From Hyphomicrobiales bacterium (GTDB taxonomy: Bacteria; Pseudomonadota; Alphaproteobacteria; Rhizobiales; Rhizobiaceae), in contig UCEY01000001.1 of assembly GCA_900471605.1 (NCBI GenBank), positions 89,493 through 153,492 of the forward strand: a DNA stretch of 64,000 bases. The letters are read 5' to 3'. Shown here in pieces: positions 27,972 through 37,773 of this stretch. The position numbers and the translations under genes are program-made. Position 1 is the first letter of the stretch; the number at the start of each line of letters is the position of its first letter. The notes beneath the pieces were generated by a model. That model worked only from the letters and a program-made list of their open reading frames with translations. It was not told where the DNA came from and did no database searches.

Positions 27972-28610
27972 TTATCGCTGGCCTTCGAGGATTGCCTCGG
28001 TCAGCTCCGAATTGGGCTCGAAATATTTCTCGAAATAGGCCCGGCCCTTGGTCTGGGCTCGGTCGAGCTGGTCTTTGGTAAGCATCGAAGCAAGCTGCAT
28101 GGCGTTCTTCATGGCACTGTCGTCCATGATCGAGGCATGGGTCGCCGGATAGATCCAGGCAAATCCTTCGATAAGGTTCTTCTCGACGCCCTTGCCTTCG
28201 ACATAAAGAAGCCCGAGCTCGTTGGACGCGCGGAAATCCCCGTGTTTGGCGGCGGCTTCGTACCATTTCGCCGCTTGCGAATAGTCATGCGCCACGCCGT
28301 CGCCCTTGCGGTAGATCTGGCCGAGGCTGAACGCTGCGAGCACGCTGCCGCCTTCCGCGCCCTTGCGATAGGCGGCAATGGCTTTCGCCATGTCGCGCGG
28401 TCCGGCCTTGCCTTCCGCATAGGCGACGCCGAGATTGTAATAAGCCTGCTCGTCGCCCTTTTCCGCCGCCGACTGCAATTCCTTCATTGCTCTCGCATAG
28501 TCGCCGCGCTGATAGGCCGCGATGCCTTTCGCGGTGTCGGACATGGCCTGCCCCGCGCCGACCAGCGAGATGAGTGCCGAAAGAATGCCCATGCGCAAGA
28601 TCCCTCTCAT
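27972..28610 (-). CDS. Sel1-repeat (TPR-like) secreted protein
   Basis: A 212-residue protein with a signal peptide (MRGILRMGILSALISLVGAG, cleavage near A-Q-A) followed by three or four Sel1-like repeats, for example AYYNLGVAYAEGKAGPRDMA, AAFSLGQIYRKGDGVAHDYS and ASNELGLLYVEGKGVEKNL. Such solenoids mediate protein-protein contacts in the periplasm; no specific partner is evident. The ATG at 28610 has GGAG about 9 nt upstream. It is monocistronic and abuts the nuclease gene stop without a gap. Confidence 0.85.
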   Translation of the reverse strand: MRGILRMGILSALISLVGAGQAMSDTAKGIAAYQRGDYARAMKELQSAAEKGDEQAYYNLGVAYAEGKAGPRDMAKAIAAYRKGAEGGSVLAAFSLGQIYRKGDGVAHDYSQAAKWYEAAAKHGDFRASNELGLLYVEGKGVEKNLIEGFAWIYPATHASIMDDSAMKNAMQLASMLTKDQLDRAQTKGRAYFEKYFEPNSELTEAILEGQR

Positions 28611-28703
28611 GCCGTTCGCTCCGCCTGTTTGCACGAGAGGTTATAGAGCGCGCAAAGCCGCGGCCCAGGGCGGCCGCGCCGAAAACCGCGGTTGGGAGAC
28701 ATG

Positions 28704-28728
28704 AAAAAGCGGGCCTTGCCGGCCCGCT
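28704..28728 (-). terminator. Intrinsic terminator of acs
   Basis: Read on the minus strand, AGCGGGCC and GGCCCGCT form an 8-bp GC-rich stem around GGCAA, followed by TTTTC. It lies 11 nt after the acs stop. Confidence 0.9.
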
Positions 28729-28739
28729 CCTCAAAGAAC

Positions 28740-30692
28740 TCAGCCAGCCTTGTTCTGCCGGTTGGCGATCAGGTCGTCCACCACGCCGGGATCAGCGAGC
28801 GTGGAAATATCCCCCAGCGAGCCGAAATCGTCCTCGGCGATCTTGCGCAGGATGCGGCGCATGATCTTGCCGGAGCGGGTCTTCGGCAGGCCGGGCGCGA
28901 ACTGGATCTTGTCCGGTGCCGCGATCGGGCCGATCTCCTGGCGGACATGTTTCACCAGCTCCTGGCGAAGCGCGTCGGTGCCCTCGTGGCCCGCCATCAG
29001 GGTCACGTAGCAATAGATACCCTGGCCCTTGATATTGTGCGGATAACCGACGACCGCGGCCTCGGATACCAGATTGTGCGAGACGAGAGCCGATTCCACT
29101 TCCGCCGTGCCGAGCCGGTGGCCGGAAACGTTCAGCACGTCGTCGACGCGGCCGGTGATCCAGTAATAACCGTCCTCGTCGCGCCGGCAGCCGTCGCCGG
29201 TGAAATATTTGCCCTTGTAGGTGGAGAAATAGGTCTGGATGAACCGCTCGTGATCGCCATAGACCGTGCGCATCATGCCCGGCCAGGCATCGGTGATGCA
29301 CAGATTGCCGTCCGCCGCCCCTTCCAGCACCTTGCCCTCGTTATCGACCAGTTCCGGCTTGACGCCGAAGAACGGCTTGGTCGCCGAACCCGGCTTCAGG
29401 TCGGTTGCGCCCGGCAGCGGCGTGATCATGTGGCCGCCGGTTTCCGTCTGCCACCAGGTATCGACCACCGGGCAGCGCTTGTCGCCGACCACGTTGTAAT
29501 ACCATTCCCAGGCTTCCGGATTGATCGGCTCGCCGACCGTGCCGAGCAGGCGCAGACTTGCCCTGGACGAACGCTTCACGAACTCGTCGCCGGCGCCCAT
29601 CAGCGAACGGATCGCGGTCGGTGCGGTGTAGAAGATGTTGACCTTGTGCTTGTCGATGATCTCCCAGAAACGCCCCTGGTCCGGGAAGTTCGGCACGCCT
29701 TCGAACATCAGCGAGGTGGCGCAGTTGGCGAGCGGCCCATAGACGATGTAGGAATGGCCGGTCACCCAGCCGACATCCGCCGTGCACCAGTAGATGTCGC
29801 CGTCATGGTAGTCGAACGTGTATTCGTGGGTCATCGCCGCGAAGACGAGATAGCCCCCGGTCGTGTGCAGCACGCCCTTCGGCTTGCCTGTCGAACCGGA
29901 CGTGTAGAGGATGAACAGCGGATCTTCCGCCTTCATCTTCACCGGCTCGCAATGTTCCTTCACGGTGGCGATTTCCTGGTGGTACCAGAGGTCGCGCCCC
30001 GGCGCCCAGCCGGTCTTGCCGCCGGTGCGGCGCACCACGACGACCTTGTTGACGATCACGTGCTGGCGCGCCGCGATATGGATCGCCGTATCGGTATTGT
30101 CCTTGAGCGGCACCGGCTTGCCGCCGCGCACGCCCTCGTCGCAGGTGATCACGAACGTCGACTGGCAATCGATGATGCGGCCGGCCAGCGCCTCGGGCGA
30201 GAACCCGCCGAACACCACCGAATGCACCGCGCCGATGCGGGCGCAGGCGAGCATCGCATAGGCCGCTTCCGGGATCATCGGCATGTAGATGGTGACGCGG
30301 TCGCCCTTCTTGACCCCGTGCTTCTTCAGCACGTTGGCCAGCCGGCAGACCTGATCGTAGAGCTGGTTATAGGTGATCTTCTTGTCGATATACGGGTTGT
30401 CGCCTTCCCAGATCAGGGCGGTACGCTCCCCATGGGTCTTCAGATGGCGATCGATGCAGTTGTAGGAAACGTTGGTCAGGCCGTCCTCGAACCACTTGAT
30501 CGAGACCTTGCCCTTGAAGGACGTGTTCTTGACTTTCGTATAGGGCTTGAACCAGTCGATGCGCTTGCCGTGCTTGCCCCAGAACTTGTCCGGATCCTCG
30601 ACGCTCTCCTCGTACCACTTTTCGTATTTGTCCTTGTCGATGAGCGCTTTTGCTTTTGCAGACTTGAGGACCGGGTAGACTTTTTCGGACAT
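28740..30692 (-). CDS. acs: Acetyl-CoA synthetase
   Basis: A 650-residue AMP-forming acetate-CoA ligase, normal length. Motifs: the P-loop-like [38 protein letters not shown] (adenine and acetate pocket, with the family Trp), [23 protein letters not shown] (hinge) and the C-terminal [12 protein letters not shown] with the lysine that is regulated by acetylation in other bacteria. It activates acetate for growth or for polyhydroxyalkanoate metabolism. The ATG at 30692 ([12 protein letters not shown]) follows GGGAGGTGTTC. It is divergent from the TrcR gene, ends in a strong terminator, and is a paralogue of prpE 1 kb away. Confidence 0.97.
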   Translation of the reverse strand: MSEKVYPVLKSAKAKALIDKDKYEKWYEESVEDPDKFWGKHGKRIDWFKPYTKVKNTSFKGKVSIKWFEDGLTNVSYNCIDRHLKTHGERTALIWEGDNPYIDKKITYNQLYDQVCRLANVLKKHGVKKGDRVTIYMPMIPEAAYAMLACARIGAVHSVVFGGFSPEALAGRIIDCQSTFVITCDEGVRGGKPVPLKDNTDTAIHIAARQHVIVNKVVVVRRTGGKTGWAPGRDLWYHQEIATVKEHCEPVKMKAEDPLFILYTSGSTGKPKGVLHTTGGYLVFAAMTHEYTFDYHDGDIYWCTADVGWVTGHSYIVYGPLANCATSLMFEGVPNFPDQGRFWEIIDKHKVNIFYTAPTAIRSLMGAGDEFVKRSSRASLRLLGTVGEPINPEAWEWYYNVVGDKRCPVVDTWWQTETGGHMITPLPGATDLKPGSATKPFFGVKPELVDNEGKVLEGAADGNLCITDAWPGMMRTVYGDHERFIQTYFSTYKGKYFTGDGCRRDEDGYYWITGRVDDVLNVSGHRLGTAEVESALVSHNLVSEAAVVGYPHNIKGQGIYCYVTLMAGHEGTDALRQELVKHVRQEIGPIAAPDKIQFAPGLPKTRSGKIMRRILRKIAEDDFGSLGDISTLADPGVVDDLIANRQNKAG

Positions 30693-30930
30693 GAACACCT
30701 CCCTGGATTGGCACGCGTGACGGCGCATCGAACCGTCAGCGGATATGTGCCGCATTCATAACAGGTGAGGCAAGGCCGGCAATTAGACAAACGTTCATCC
30801 GGTGGCGACGATCTTATTCAAAGATTTGCAATTCCGTCCCAATTCGATTATAGGGCGGTAAATTCCCGGAAATTGTGGTTGATACCCACGGCCCGCGACA
30901 CCGGCGCGGACGGACAGAGGACCTATACCC

Positions 30931-31641
30931 ATGGCTCAACAATTGCTCATGCCGAAGGCGACCGCTGTATGGCTGGTCGACAATACCGCGCTTTCCTTTG
31001 ATCAGATCGCCAATTTCTGCAAGCTCCATCCGCTCGAGGTGAAGGCCATTGCGGACGGCGAGGCGGCGCAGGGCATCAAGGGCCTCGACCCAATCGCCAC
31101 CGGCCAGCTTTCGCGCGACGAGATCGAGCGCGGCGAGAAGGACATCAACTACAAGCTGAAGCTTTCCGAGCCGAAGGTTCGCGTGCCGGAATCGAAGCGC
31201 CGCGGCCCGCGCTACACGCCGGTCTCCAAGCGCCAGGATCGCCCCAACGCCATCCTCTGGCTGGTCCGCAACCATCCGGAACTGAAGGACGCCCAGATCT
31301 CCCGCCTCGTCGGCACCACCAAGTCGACGATCGAGCAGATCCGCGAGCGCACCCACTGGAACTCCACCAACCTGACGCCGATGGATCCGGTTACATTAGG
31401 CCTCTGCAGCCAGATCGACCTCGACCTCGAAGTCGAACGCGCCTCCAAGGGCCGTCCGCTGCCGACCGCCGCCGAACTCGGTGCTTCCCTGCAGCCCGCG
31501 AGCGAAACCGAAAACCTCGGCTTCAGCTATCGCAGCGAGCGCGAGGAAGAAAAGGAAATCGACGCGGACGCCGTATTCGCCAAGCTCTCCTCACTCAAGT
31601 CCACCCGTCGCGACGACGACGAGGAAGACGATCGCTACTGA
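30931..31641 (+). CDS. trcR: DUF1013 protein, TrcR-type cell-cycle transcriptional regulator
   Basis: A 236-residue protein of the DUF1013 family, which is restricted to Alphaproteobacteria and annotated as the cell-cycle regulator TrcR. Two HTH-like segments are visible: ALSFDQIANFCKLHPLEVKA near the N-terminus and ILWLVRNHPELKDAQISRLV with GTTKSTIEQIRERTHW in the middle. A basic linker (SKRRGPRYTPVSKRQDR) lies between. The C-terminus ends in a strongly acidic tail (RRDDDEEDDRY). A CAGAGGAC sequence precedes the ATG. It is transcribed alone between two acyl-CoA synthetase genes and ends at a bidirectional terminator. Function in this organism is inferred from the family. Confidence 0.8.
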   Translation: MAQQLLMPKATAVWLVDNTALSFDQIANFCKLHPLEVKAIADGEAAQGIKGLDPIATGQLSRDEIERGEKDINYKLKLSEPKVRVPESKRRGPRYTPVSKRQDRPNAILWLVRNHPELKDAQISRLVGTTKSTIEQIRERTHWNSTNLTPMDPVTLGLCSQIDLDLEVERASKGRPLPTAAELGASLQPASETENLGFSYRSEREEEKEIDADAVFAKLSSLKSTRRDDDEEDDRY

Positions 31642-31665
31642 TCGAACCCTTTCGATTTGCATTCC

Positions 31666-31695
31666 AAAAGCCCCGGAGACGATCCGGGGCTTTTT
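31666..31695 (+). terminator. Bidirectional intrinsic terminator (trcR / prpE)
   Basis: AAAAGCCCCGGA (31666-31677) and TCCGGGGCTTTT (31683-31694) form a 12-bp perfect stem around GACGA, with a T-run on the plus strand and A-run-derived T's on the minus strand. It sits between the convergent trcR and prpE stops. Confidence 0.92.
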
Positions 31696-31698
31696 CGT

Positions 31699-33630
31699 TC
31701 AGGCGCTCTGTTTCAGGCCGCTGCCTTCGCGGGCATAACCGTTGGCCTTCAGGATCGCGGTAATCTCGTCCAGCACGCCCGCGTCCTCGATCGTCGCCGG
31801 CATCTTCCACGGCATGTCGTCGGCGATCTTCTGCATCGTGCCGCGCAGGATCTTGCCGGACCGGGTCTTCGGCAGCTTGTGCACCACCATCACCGTCTTG
31901 AACGCCGCCACGGGACCGATCTCGTTGCGCACCAGTTCAGCCACTTCCCGGGCGATATCGGACGTTTCCCGTGAAACATGGTTCTTGAGCACCACAAACC
32001 CGCAAGGAATCTGCCCCTTGGTCTTGTCGTGCACCCCGATCACCGCGCATTCGGCGACGTCGGGATGTTTGGCGCAGACCTCCTCCATTGCCCCGGTCGA
32101 AAGCCGGTGGCCGGCGCAGTTGATGATGTCGTCGGTTCGGGCCATCACGAAGATATAGCCGTCCTCGTCCATCATCCCGGCATCCGCCGTCTTGTAATAC
32201 CCTGGAAACTCCTCCAGGCACGCCTCTCGGAACCGCTGGTCGGCGTTCCAGAAGCTGACCAGGCAGCCGGGCGGCAGCGGCAGCTTGATGACGATATTGC
32301 CGAGCGTGCCGCGCGGCACCGGATGTCCGGCGTCGTCCAGCACGTCGAGCGCGTAACCCGGCATCGGCCGCGTCGGAGAACCGTGCTTGACCGGCATCAG
32401 CCCGAGACCGACGGTGTTGGCGGCGACCGGCCAGCCGGTTTCCGTCTGCCACCAGTGGTCGATCACCGGGATCTTCAGCTTCTGCTCGGCCCATTTCAGG
32501 GTCTCCGAATCAGCCCGTTCGCCGGCGAGGAAAAGCGCCCGCATGCCTGTCAGGTCGTATTTCTCCACCAGTTCGCCATCGGGATCGTCACGGCGGATGG
32601 CACGGAAGGCCGTCGGCGCGGTGAACAGCACTTTCACGTCATGGTCGCTGACGACCCGCCAGAACGTTCCGGCATCCGGTGTGCCCACCGGCTTGCCCTC
32701 GAAGATCACGCTCGTATTGCCGGTCAGCAGCGGCCCATAGACGATATAGGAATGGCCGACGACCCAGCCGATATCTGACGCCGTCCAGAACACCTCTCCG
32801 GGCCTGACGCCGAAGATGTTCTCCATGCTCCAGTGCAACGCCACCATGTGCCCGCCATTGTCGCGCACGACGCCCTTCGGCTGCCCGGTCGTCCCCGACG
32901 TGTAGAGGATATAGAGCGGATCGGTCGCCTTGACCGGCACGCAGGGCACGTCCCTGCCGCGCGCCTTTTCGACGGTCTGTGCAAAATCCAGCTCTCCCCG
33001 CTCCGCCCGCAACTCGGCGCGGAGCTGCTCACGCTGGAGAATGAGACAATGCTTCGGCTTCACCCGCGCAAGCTCGATCGCCTGGTCGAGCAGCGGCTTG
33101 TAGGCGACGATACGGCCGGGTTCGAGACCGCAGCTGGCGCTGATCACCAGTTTCGCCTCCGAATCATTCAGCCGCGCCGCCAGTTCCTGCGCCGCAAAAC
33201 CGCCGAACACGACCGAATGCACAGCACCAAGCCGGGCACAGGCCAGCATCGAAAAGATCGCCTCAGGCACCATCGGCATGTAGATGACGACCCGGTCACC
33301 CTTGCTGATGCCGAGATCGACGAGAACCGCGGCAATCGCTTTAACCTCGTCGAGAACCTCGGCATAGGTGAAGGTCTTCTGCCTGCCGGTCATGGCGCTG
33401 TCGTGGATGAAGGCGCGCTGCCCGCCACGGCCAGCCGCCACATGCCGGTCGAGGCAGTTGTAGCAGGTATTGGTCTCGCCGCCGGTGAACCAGCGGCCGT
33501 AGACCCCTTCATCCCGGTCGAAAATCTTTTCCGGTTTCCTGAACCAGTCGATGGCGGTCGAAGCGCTTTTCCAGAACCCTTCCGGATCCTTTTGCCAGCC
33601 TTCATAAACGTCGAAATAGCGGCTTTGCAT
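31699..33630 (-). CDS. prpE: Propionyl-CoA synthetase (PrpE-type)
   Basis: A 643-residue acyl-CoA ligase of the PrpE group, which activates propionate. Motifs: LYILYTSGTTGQPKGVVRDN (P-loop), IDHWWQTETGWPVAAN (PrpE-like residues after WWQTETG), DEDGYIFVMARTDDIINCAG (hinge) and [16 protein letters not shown] (catalytic Lys near the C-terminus). GGGAGGTGCAG precedes the ATG at 33630. No methylcitrate-cycle genes are near. A parS-like sequence lies inside the gene at 31963-31978, where it encodes V-S-R-E-T. It may share a transcript with the yggS-type gene 107 nt upstream. Confidence 0.93.
   Translation of the reverse strand: MQSRYFDVYEGWQKDPEGFWKSASTAIDWFRKPEKIFDRDEGVYGRWFTGGETNTCYNCLDRHVAAGRGGQRAFIHDSAMTGRQKTFTYAEVLDEVKAIAAVLVDLGISKGDRVVIYMPMVPEAIFSMLACARLGAVHSVVFGGFAAQELAARLNDSEAKLVISASCGLEPGRIVAYKPLLDQAIELARVKPKHCLILQREQLRAELRAERGELDFAQTVEKARGRDVPCVPVKATDPLYILYTSGTTGQPKGVVRDNGGHMVALHWSMENIFGVRPGEVFWTASDIGWVVGHSYIVYGPLLTGNTSVIFEGKPVGTPDAGTFWRVVSDHDVKVLFTAPTAFRAIRRDDPDGELVEKYDLTGMRALFLAGERADSETLKWAEQKLKIPVIDHWWQTETGWPVAANTVGLGLMPVKHGSPTRPMPGYALDVLDDAGHPVPRGTLGNIVIKLPLPPGCLVSFWNADQRFREACLEEFPGYYKTADAGMMDEDGYIFVMARTDDIINCAGHRLSTGAMEEVCAKHPDVAECAVIGVHDKTKGQIPCGFVVLKNHVSRETSDIAREVAELVRNEIGPVAAFKTVMVVHKLPKTRSGKILRGTMQKIADDMPWKMPATIEDAGVLDEITAILKANGYAREGSGLKQSA
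31963..31978. promoter_or_regulatory. parS-like site inside prpE
   Basis: CGTTTCCCGTGAAACA matches the ParB target TGTTTCACGTGAAACA at 14 of 16 positions. It lies about 7 kb from parB, the most distant candidate on this side. The central CACGTG is broken to CCCGTG, so binding may be weak. Confidence 0.45.
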
Positions 33631-33736
33631 CTGCACCTCCCGTCACATGAGCACAGCCCGAAGTGAATAATCTAGGGTGTGCGAAAGGCGCCGGAAAGCC
33701 CGACGAAAGCGCTAGGCACTTGGCAAAAGCCTGTTT

Positions 33737-34396
33737 TCAGCGCGCCCCGAAAATGGCCGAACCGACACGCACGCTGGTCGCGCCGAATTCGACCGCCGTC
33801 TCGAAATCGCCGGACATGCCCATAGAGAGCTTTTCGACACCACATTCCTTGGCGAGCTTGGCAAGCAGCGCGAAATGCGGCCCCGGGTTTTCCTCGGCCG
33901 GCGGAATGCACATCAGCCCCTCGATCGAAAGCCCGAGTTCCCGGCGGCAAAGTTCGACGAAGGCAACGGTCTGTTTCGGCTCGATGCCGGCCTTCTGCGG
34001 CTCCAGCCCGGTATTCACCTGCACGTAGAGTTTAGGTGCCCTGCCTTGTTTCCTGATCTCGTCGGCAAGCGCGCGAGCAATCTTTTCCCGGTCCACAGTT
34101 TCGATGACATCGAACAGCGCCACCGCGTCCACGGCCTTGTTGGATTGCAGCGGGCCGATCAGATGCAGTTCGATACCGGGCGTCTCGGCCTTCAGCTCCG
34201 GCCACTTGCCCTGGCTTTCCTGCACCCGGTTTTCACCGAATACCCGCTGCCCGGCCGCGATCGCCGGCCGGATGTCTTGCGCATCGAACGTTTTCGAAAC
34301 CGCGACAAGCGTCACCGATCCTGCCGAGCGCTTCGACAGACGCTCCGCCTTCCCGATCCGTGCCTTCACATCCTGCAGCCGTTCTTCGACGCTCAT
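33737..34396 (-). CDS. YggS-family pyridoxal phosphate homeostasis protein
   Basis: A 219-residue single-domain fold-type III PLP protein (PLPBP/YggS/ProSC). The PLP lysine is K35 in LVAVSKTFDAQDI; other family blocks are FGENRVQES, LHLIGPLQSNK, VQVNTGLEPQKAG and LSMGMSGDFETAVEFGATSVRVG followed by SAIFG (phosphate-binding end). These proteins buffer free PLP and affect amino acid and keto acid balance; no enzymatic activity is established. Length is normal. It is divergent from leuS, with 196 bp of shared upstream region. Confidence 0.95.
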   Translation of the reverse strand: MSVEERLQDVKARIGKAERLSKRSAGSVTLVAVSKTFDAQDIRPAIAAGQRVFGENRVQESQGKWPELKAETPGIELHLIGPLQSNKAVDAVALFDVIETVDREKIARALADEIRKQGRAPKLYVQVNTGLEPQKAGIEPKQTVAFVELCRRELGLSIEGLMCIPPAEENPGPHFALLAKLAKECGVEKLSMGMSGDFETAVEFGATSVRVGSAIFGAR

Positions 34397-34592
34397 GACC
34401 CCATGCCTTCCGCTTTTACCAGTGCCTTCCGCTTTTCTTGCAAGCTCAGCGCTTAGCCCTCATATAACGCTCTGCCAAGGGTGTTTCGCCCTAAACCTGG
34501 CCTTCCCGACCCCGTAAAACTTGACGCTTGCGGGGTTTCATGGTGAAGGTCTCGCCCGACTCTTGATCCTGTTTTCCCGGAATATCATTGAA

Positions 34593-37223
34593 ATGGCGAC
34601 TGAACGTTATAATCCGCGCGATGCCGAGCCTCGCTGGCAGCAGATCTGGAACGATGCCAAGGTTTTCGAAACCGACAACGGCGATCCGCGCGAAAAATAC
34701 TACGTTCTAGAAATGTTTCCCTATCCGTCTGGCCGCATCCACATGGGCCATGTGCGCAACTACGCCATGGGCGACGTCGTGGCTCGCTACAAGCGCGCCC
34801 GCGGCTTCAACGTCCTGCATCCGATGGGCTGGGACGCGTTCGGCATGCCGGCCGAAAATGCCGCGCGCGACAACAAGGTGCATCCGAAGTCCTGGACCTA
34901 CCAGAACATCGAATCCATGAAGGCGCAGCTGAAGGCCATGGGCCTGTCGCTCGACTGGTCACGCGAATTCGCCACCTGCGACGTCGAATATTACCAGCAG
35001 CAGCAGCACCTCTTCCTCGACATGATGGAAAAGGGCCTCGTTTATCGCAAGCAGTCCAAGGTCAACTGGGATCCGGTCGACCAGACGGTCCTTGCCAACG
35101 AGCAGGTCATCGACGGCCGCGGCTGGCGTTCAGGCGCGCTGGTGGAACAGCGCGACCTGGTGCAGTGGTTCTTCAAAATCACCGATTTCAGCCAGGACCT
35201 GCTCGACGCGCTCGATACGCTCGACCAGTGGCCTGAAAAGGTCCGGCTGATGCAGAAGAACTGGATCGGCCGCTCCGAAGGCCTGACGATCCGCTGGGAA
35301 ATCGTCGGTTCGACGGCACCCGCCGGCGAGAGCGAAGTCGTGGTCTACACGACCCGCCCTGACACGCTGTTCGGCGCCTCCTTCCTGGCGATCGCCGCCG
35401 ACCACCCGCTGGCCAAGGCCGCTGCCGCTCAGAATCCGGCTATCGAAGCTTTCGCCGAAGAATGCCGCCATCACGGAACCTCCCTCGCAGCGCTGGAGAC
35501 GGCCGAGAAAAAGGGCATCGACACCGGGATCCGCGTCAGGCATCCGCTTGACCCGTCCTGGGAACTGCCGGTCTATGTCGCCAATTTCGTGTTGATGGAT
35601 TACGGCACCGGCGCCATCTTCGGCTGCCCGTCCGGCGACCAGCGCGACCTGGATTTTGCGCGCAAATACGGGCTGCCGGTCGTTCCGGTCGTCATGCCGA
35701 AGGACGGCGATGCCGCGACCTTTGCCGTCGGTGACACGGCCTATGTCGATGACGGCGTGATGATCAATTCGCGTTTTCTGGACGGCAAGACGACCGACGA
35801 AGCCTTTGCGATCGTCGCCGACCGCTTGTCGGAAACGCTGGTCGGCAACATGCCGCAGGGCGAGCGCAAGGTGAATTTCCGCCTGCGCGACTGGGGAATT
35901 TCCCGCCAGCGTTACTGGGGCTGCCCGATCCCGGTCATCCATTGCGATGATTGCGGCGTCGTTCCGGTGCCGAAGACCGACCTGCCGGTGAAACTGCCGG
36001 ACGACGTGACCTTCGACCTGCCGGGCAACCCGCTCGACCGGCATCCAACCTGGCGTCATGTCGCCTGCCCGCAATGCGGCAAGGATGCGCGCCGCGAGAC
36101 CGATACGATGGACACGTTCGTCGATTCGAGCTGGTATTTCACCCGCTTCACGGCGCCTTGGGAGAAAAATCCCACCGATCCAGCCGTGGCCAACCGCTGG
36201 CTCCCGGTCGACCAGTATATCGGCGGCATCGAGCATGCGATCCTGCATCTGCTCTATTCGCGCTTCTTCACCCGCGCCATGCGCGAAACCGGGCATGTGG
36301 ACGCCAAGGAACCCTTCAAGGGCCTGTTCACCCAGGGCATGGTCGTACACGAAACCTACCGCCGCGGCTCCGGCCCGAACGGCGAATGGGTGGCTCCCGC
36401 CGATATCAAGATCGAGGAAGTCGACGGCAAGCGCCGCGCCACCATGCTGAAAGGCGGCGAGGAAGTGACGATCGGCTCGATCGAGAAGATGTCGAAGTCG
36501 AAGAAGAACGTCGTCGACCCGGACGACATCATCGCATCCTATGGCGCCGATACGGCCCGTTTCTTCGTGCTCTCGGACTCGCCGCCGGACCGTGACGTCA
36601 TCTGGTCTGAAGCCGGCGTCGAAGGCGCGCATCGTTTCACGCAGCGCCTGTGGCGCCTGATTTCCGAAGCCTCCGAGAACCTTGCCAGCGTTGATCCGGC
36701 GCCGGCCAAGGACGGCGAAGCTCTGGCGATCTCGCAGCTCGCCCACAAGACGCTGAAGGCCGTACAGGGCGACTACGACAAGCTATCGTTCAACAAGGCG
36801 GTGGCGCGCATCTATGAGCTGGTGAATGCGCTTGCCGCGCCGCTTGGCAGGGTCGCTGCCGGGGAAGGCGATGCTGCCTATCGCGCCGCCGTTCGCAACG
36901 CCTCCGAAATCCTGATCCAGCTCGTTGCGCCCATGACGCCGCATCTCGCCGAGGAGTGCTGGGCGGTTCTCGGCAACACGGAACTGCTCTCCCTGGCCGC
37001 CTGGCCGCGCTATGATGAAACCCTCGTCATCGAGAACGAAGTCACACTGCCGGTCCAAATCAACGGCAAGAAGCGTGGCGAATTGACAATCGCGCGCGAC
37101 GCGGATCAAAGTGCGGTCGAAGCTGCGGTTCTGGCGCTGGATGCGGTCAAGACGGCACTTGAAGGCCGGGCGCCGAAGAAAGTCATCGTCGTCCCACAGA
37201 GGATCGTAAACATTGTCGTTTGA
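34593..37223 (+). CDS. leuS: Leucyl-tRNA synthetase
   Basis: An 876-residue class I aminoacyl-tRNA synthetase of normal length that charges tRNA-Leu in the cytoplasm. The HIGH motif is HMGH at residues 50-53 ([19 protein letters not shown]); the KMSKS motif is at about 632-636 ([16 protein letters not shown]). The editing CP1 domain occupies the middle (with [18 protein letters not shown]). The zinc-ribbon-like insert carries [10 protein letters not shown] and [15 protein letters not shown]. The start [10 protein letters not shown] fits the family; upstream in-frame codons are not conserved. The stop overlaps the TTG start of lptE by 11 nt, making leuS-lptE-holA an operon. Confidence 0.98.
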   Translation: MATERYNPRDAEPRWQQIWNDAKVFETDNGDPREKYYVLEMFPYPSGRIHMGHVRNYAMGDVVARYKRARGFNVLHPMGWDAFGMPAENAARDNKVHPKSWTYQNIESMKAQLKAMGLSLDWSREFATCDVEYYQQQQHLFLDMMEKGLVYRKQSKVNWDPVDQTVLANEQVIDGRGWRSGALVEQRDLVQWFFKITDFSQDLLDALDTLDQWPEKVRLMQKNWIGRSEGLTIRWEIVGSTAPAGESEVVVYTTRPDTLFGASFLAIAADHPLAKAAAAQNPAIEAFAEECRHHGTSLAALETAEKKGIDTGIRVRHPLDPSWELPVYVANFVLMDYGTGAIFGCPSGDQRDLDFARKYGLPVVPVVMPKDGDAATFAVGDTAYVDDGVMINSRFLDGKTTDEAFAIVADRLSETLVGNMPQGERKVNFRLRDWGISRQRYWGCPIPVIHCDDCGVVPVPKTDLPVKLPDDVTFDLPGNPLDRHPTWRHVACPQCGKDARRETDTMDTFVDSSWYFTRFTAPWEKNPTDPAVANRWLPVDQYIGGIEHAILHLLYSRFFTRAMRETGHVDAKEPFKGLFTQGMVVHETYRRGSGPNGEWVAPADIKIEEVDGKRRATMLKGGEEVTIGSIEKMSKSKKNVVDPDDIIASYGADTARFFVLSDSPPDRDVIWSEAGVEGAHRFTQRLWRLISEASENLASVDPAPAKDGEALAISQLAHKTLKAVQGDYDKLSFNKAVARIYELVNALAAPLGRVAAGEGDAAYRAAVRNASEILIQLVAPMTPHLAEECWAVLGNTELLSLAAWPRYDETLVIENEVTLPVQINGKKRGELTIARDADQSAVEAAVLALDAVKTALEGRAPKKVIVVPQRIVNIVV

Positions 37224-37773
37224 CCGCTCTCTTCGTCGCTTCGGGTTGGTATCCGGCCTGATAACGCTGACACTCTTGGCTGGATGCCAGGTACGCCCGC
37301 TTTATTCCGAAGCTTCCGGCACAGGCGAGCGCCTAGCTTCGGTGGGCTTCGAGCAGCCCCATAGTCGCATCGATCAGGTTGTCCGCAACCATCTGGTTTT
37401 CCTGACCTCCGGCGGGGCCGGCGAATCCACCCACCCCGCTTACGAGGTGAAGCTGAAGACCAAGAGCACGGCTTCGAGCATCATCGACGACGAGAACGAC
37501 GACAACGTCTCCCCGACCGGCGTGCCGCTGCCCGGCCGCGTCCAGGTAGAAGGCACCTACACGATCACGCGCATCAAGGACGGACAGATCCTCAAGTCCG
37601 CCAAACGCGAAGTGGTGTCGCTCATCGACGTACCGGGCCAGGGCTTCACGAAGCTCCGTGCGGTTCGCGATGCGGAGAATCGTGCCGCGAGAGAACTCGC
37701 TGAATTCATCCGCGCCGAGATCGCCATCGTCCTTTCGCGCGAACCTCAGCCGCAGACGGTATGGCAGAAGTAA
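37213..37773 (+). CDS. lptE: LPS-assembly lipoprotein LptE
   Basis: A 186-residue outer-membrane lipoprotein that plugs and assembles the LptD translocon for lipopolysaccharide export. The signal peptide ends in the lipobox LLAGC (Cys at about residue 25), followed by VRPLY, the typical start of mature LptE. The C-terminal part ([21 protein letters not shown]) is a helix usual in the family. The start appears to be TTG at 37213, inside the end of leuS; no ATG lies before the signal peptide. It is placed between leuS and holA, as in many Proteobacteria, and overlaps holA by 13 nt. Confidence 0.9.
   Translation: MSFDRSLRRFGLVSGLITLTLLAGCQVRPLYSEASGTGERLASVGFEQPHSRIDQVVRNHLVFLTSGGAGESTHPAYEVKLKTKSTASSIIDDENDDNVSPTGVPLPGRVQVEGTYTITRIKDGQILKSAKREVVSLIDVPGQGFTKLRAVRDAENRAARELAEFIRAEIAIVLSREPQPQTVWQK

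Noticed and set aside
28692..30761. A 689-codon open frame on the plus strand opposite acs
   Set aside because: acs is certain from its motifs; the opposite frame has no recognisable domain or ribosome site.
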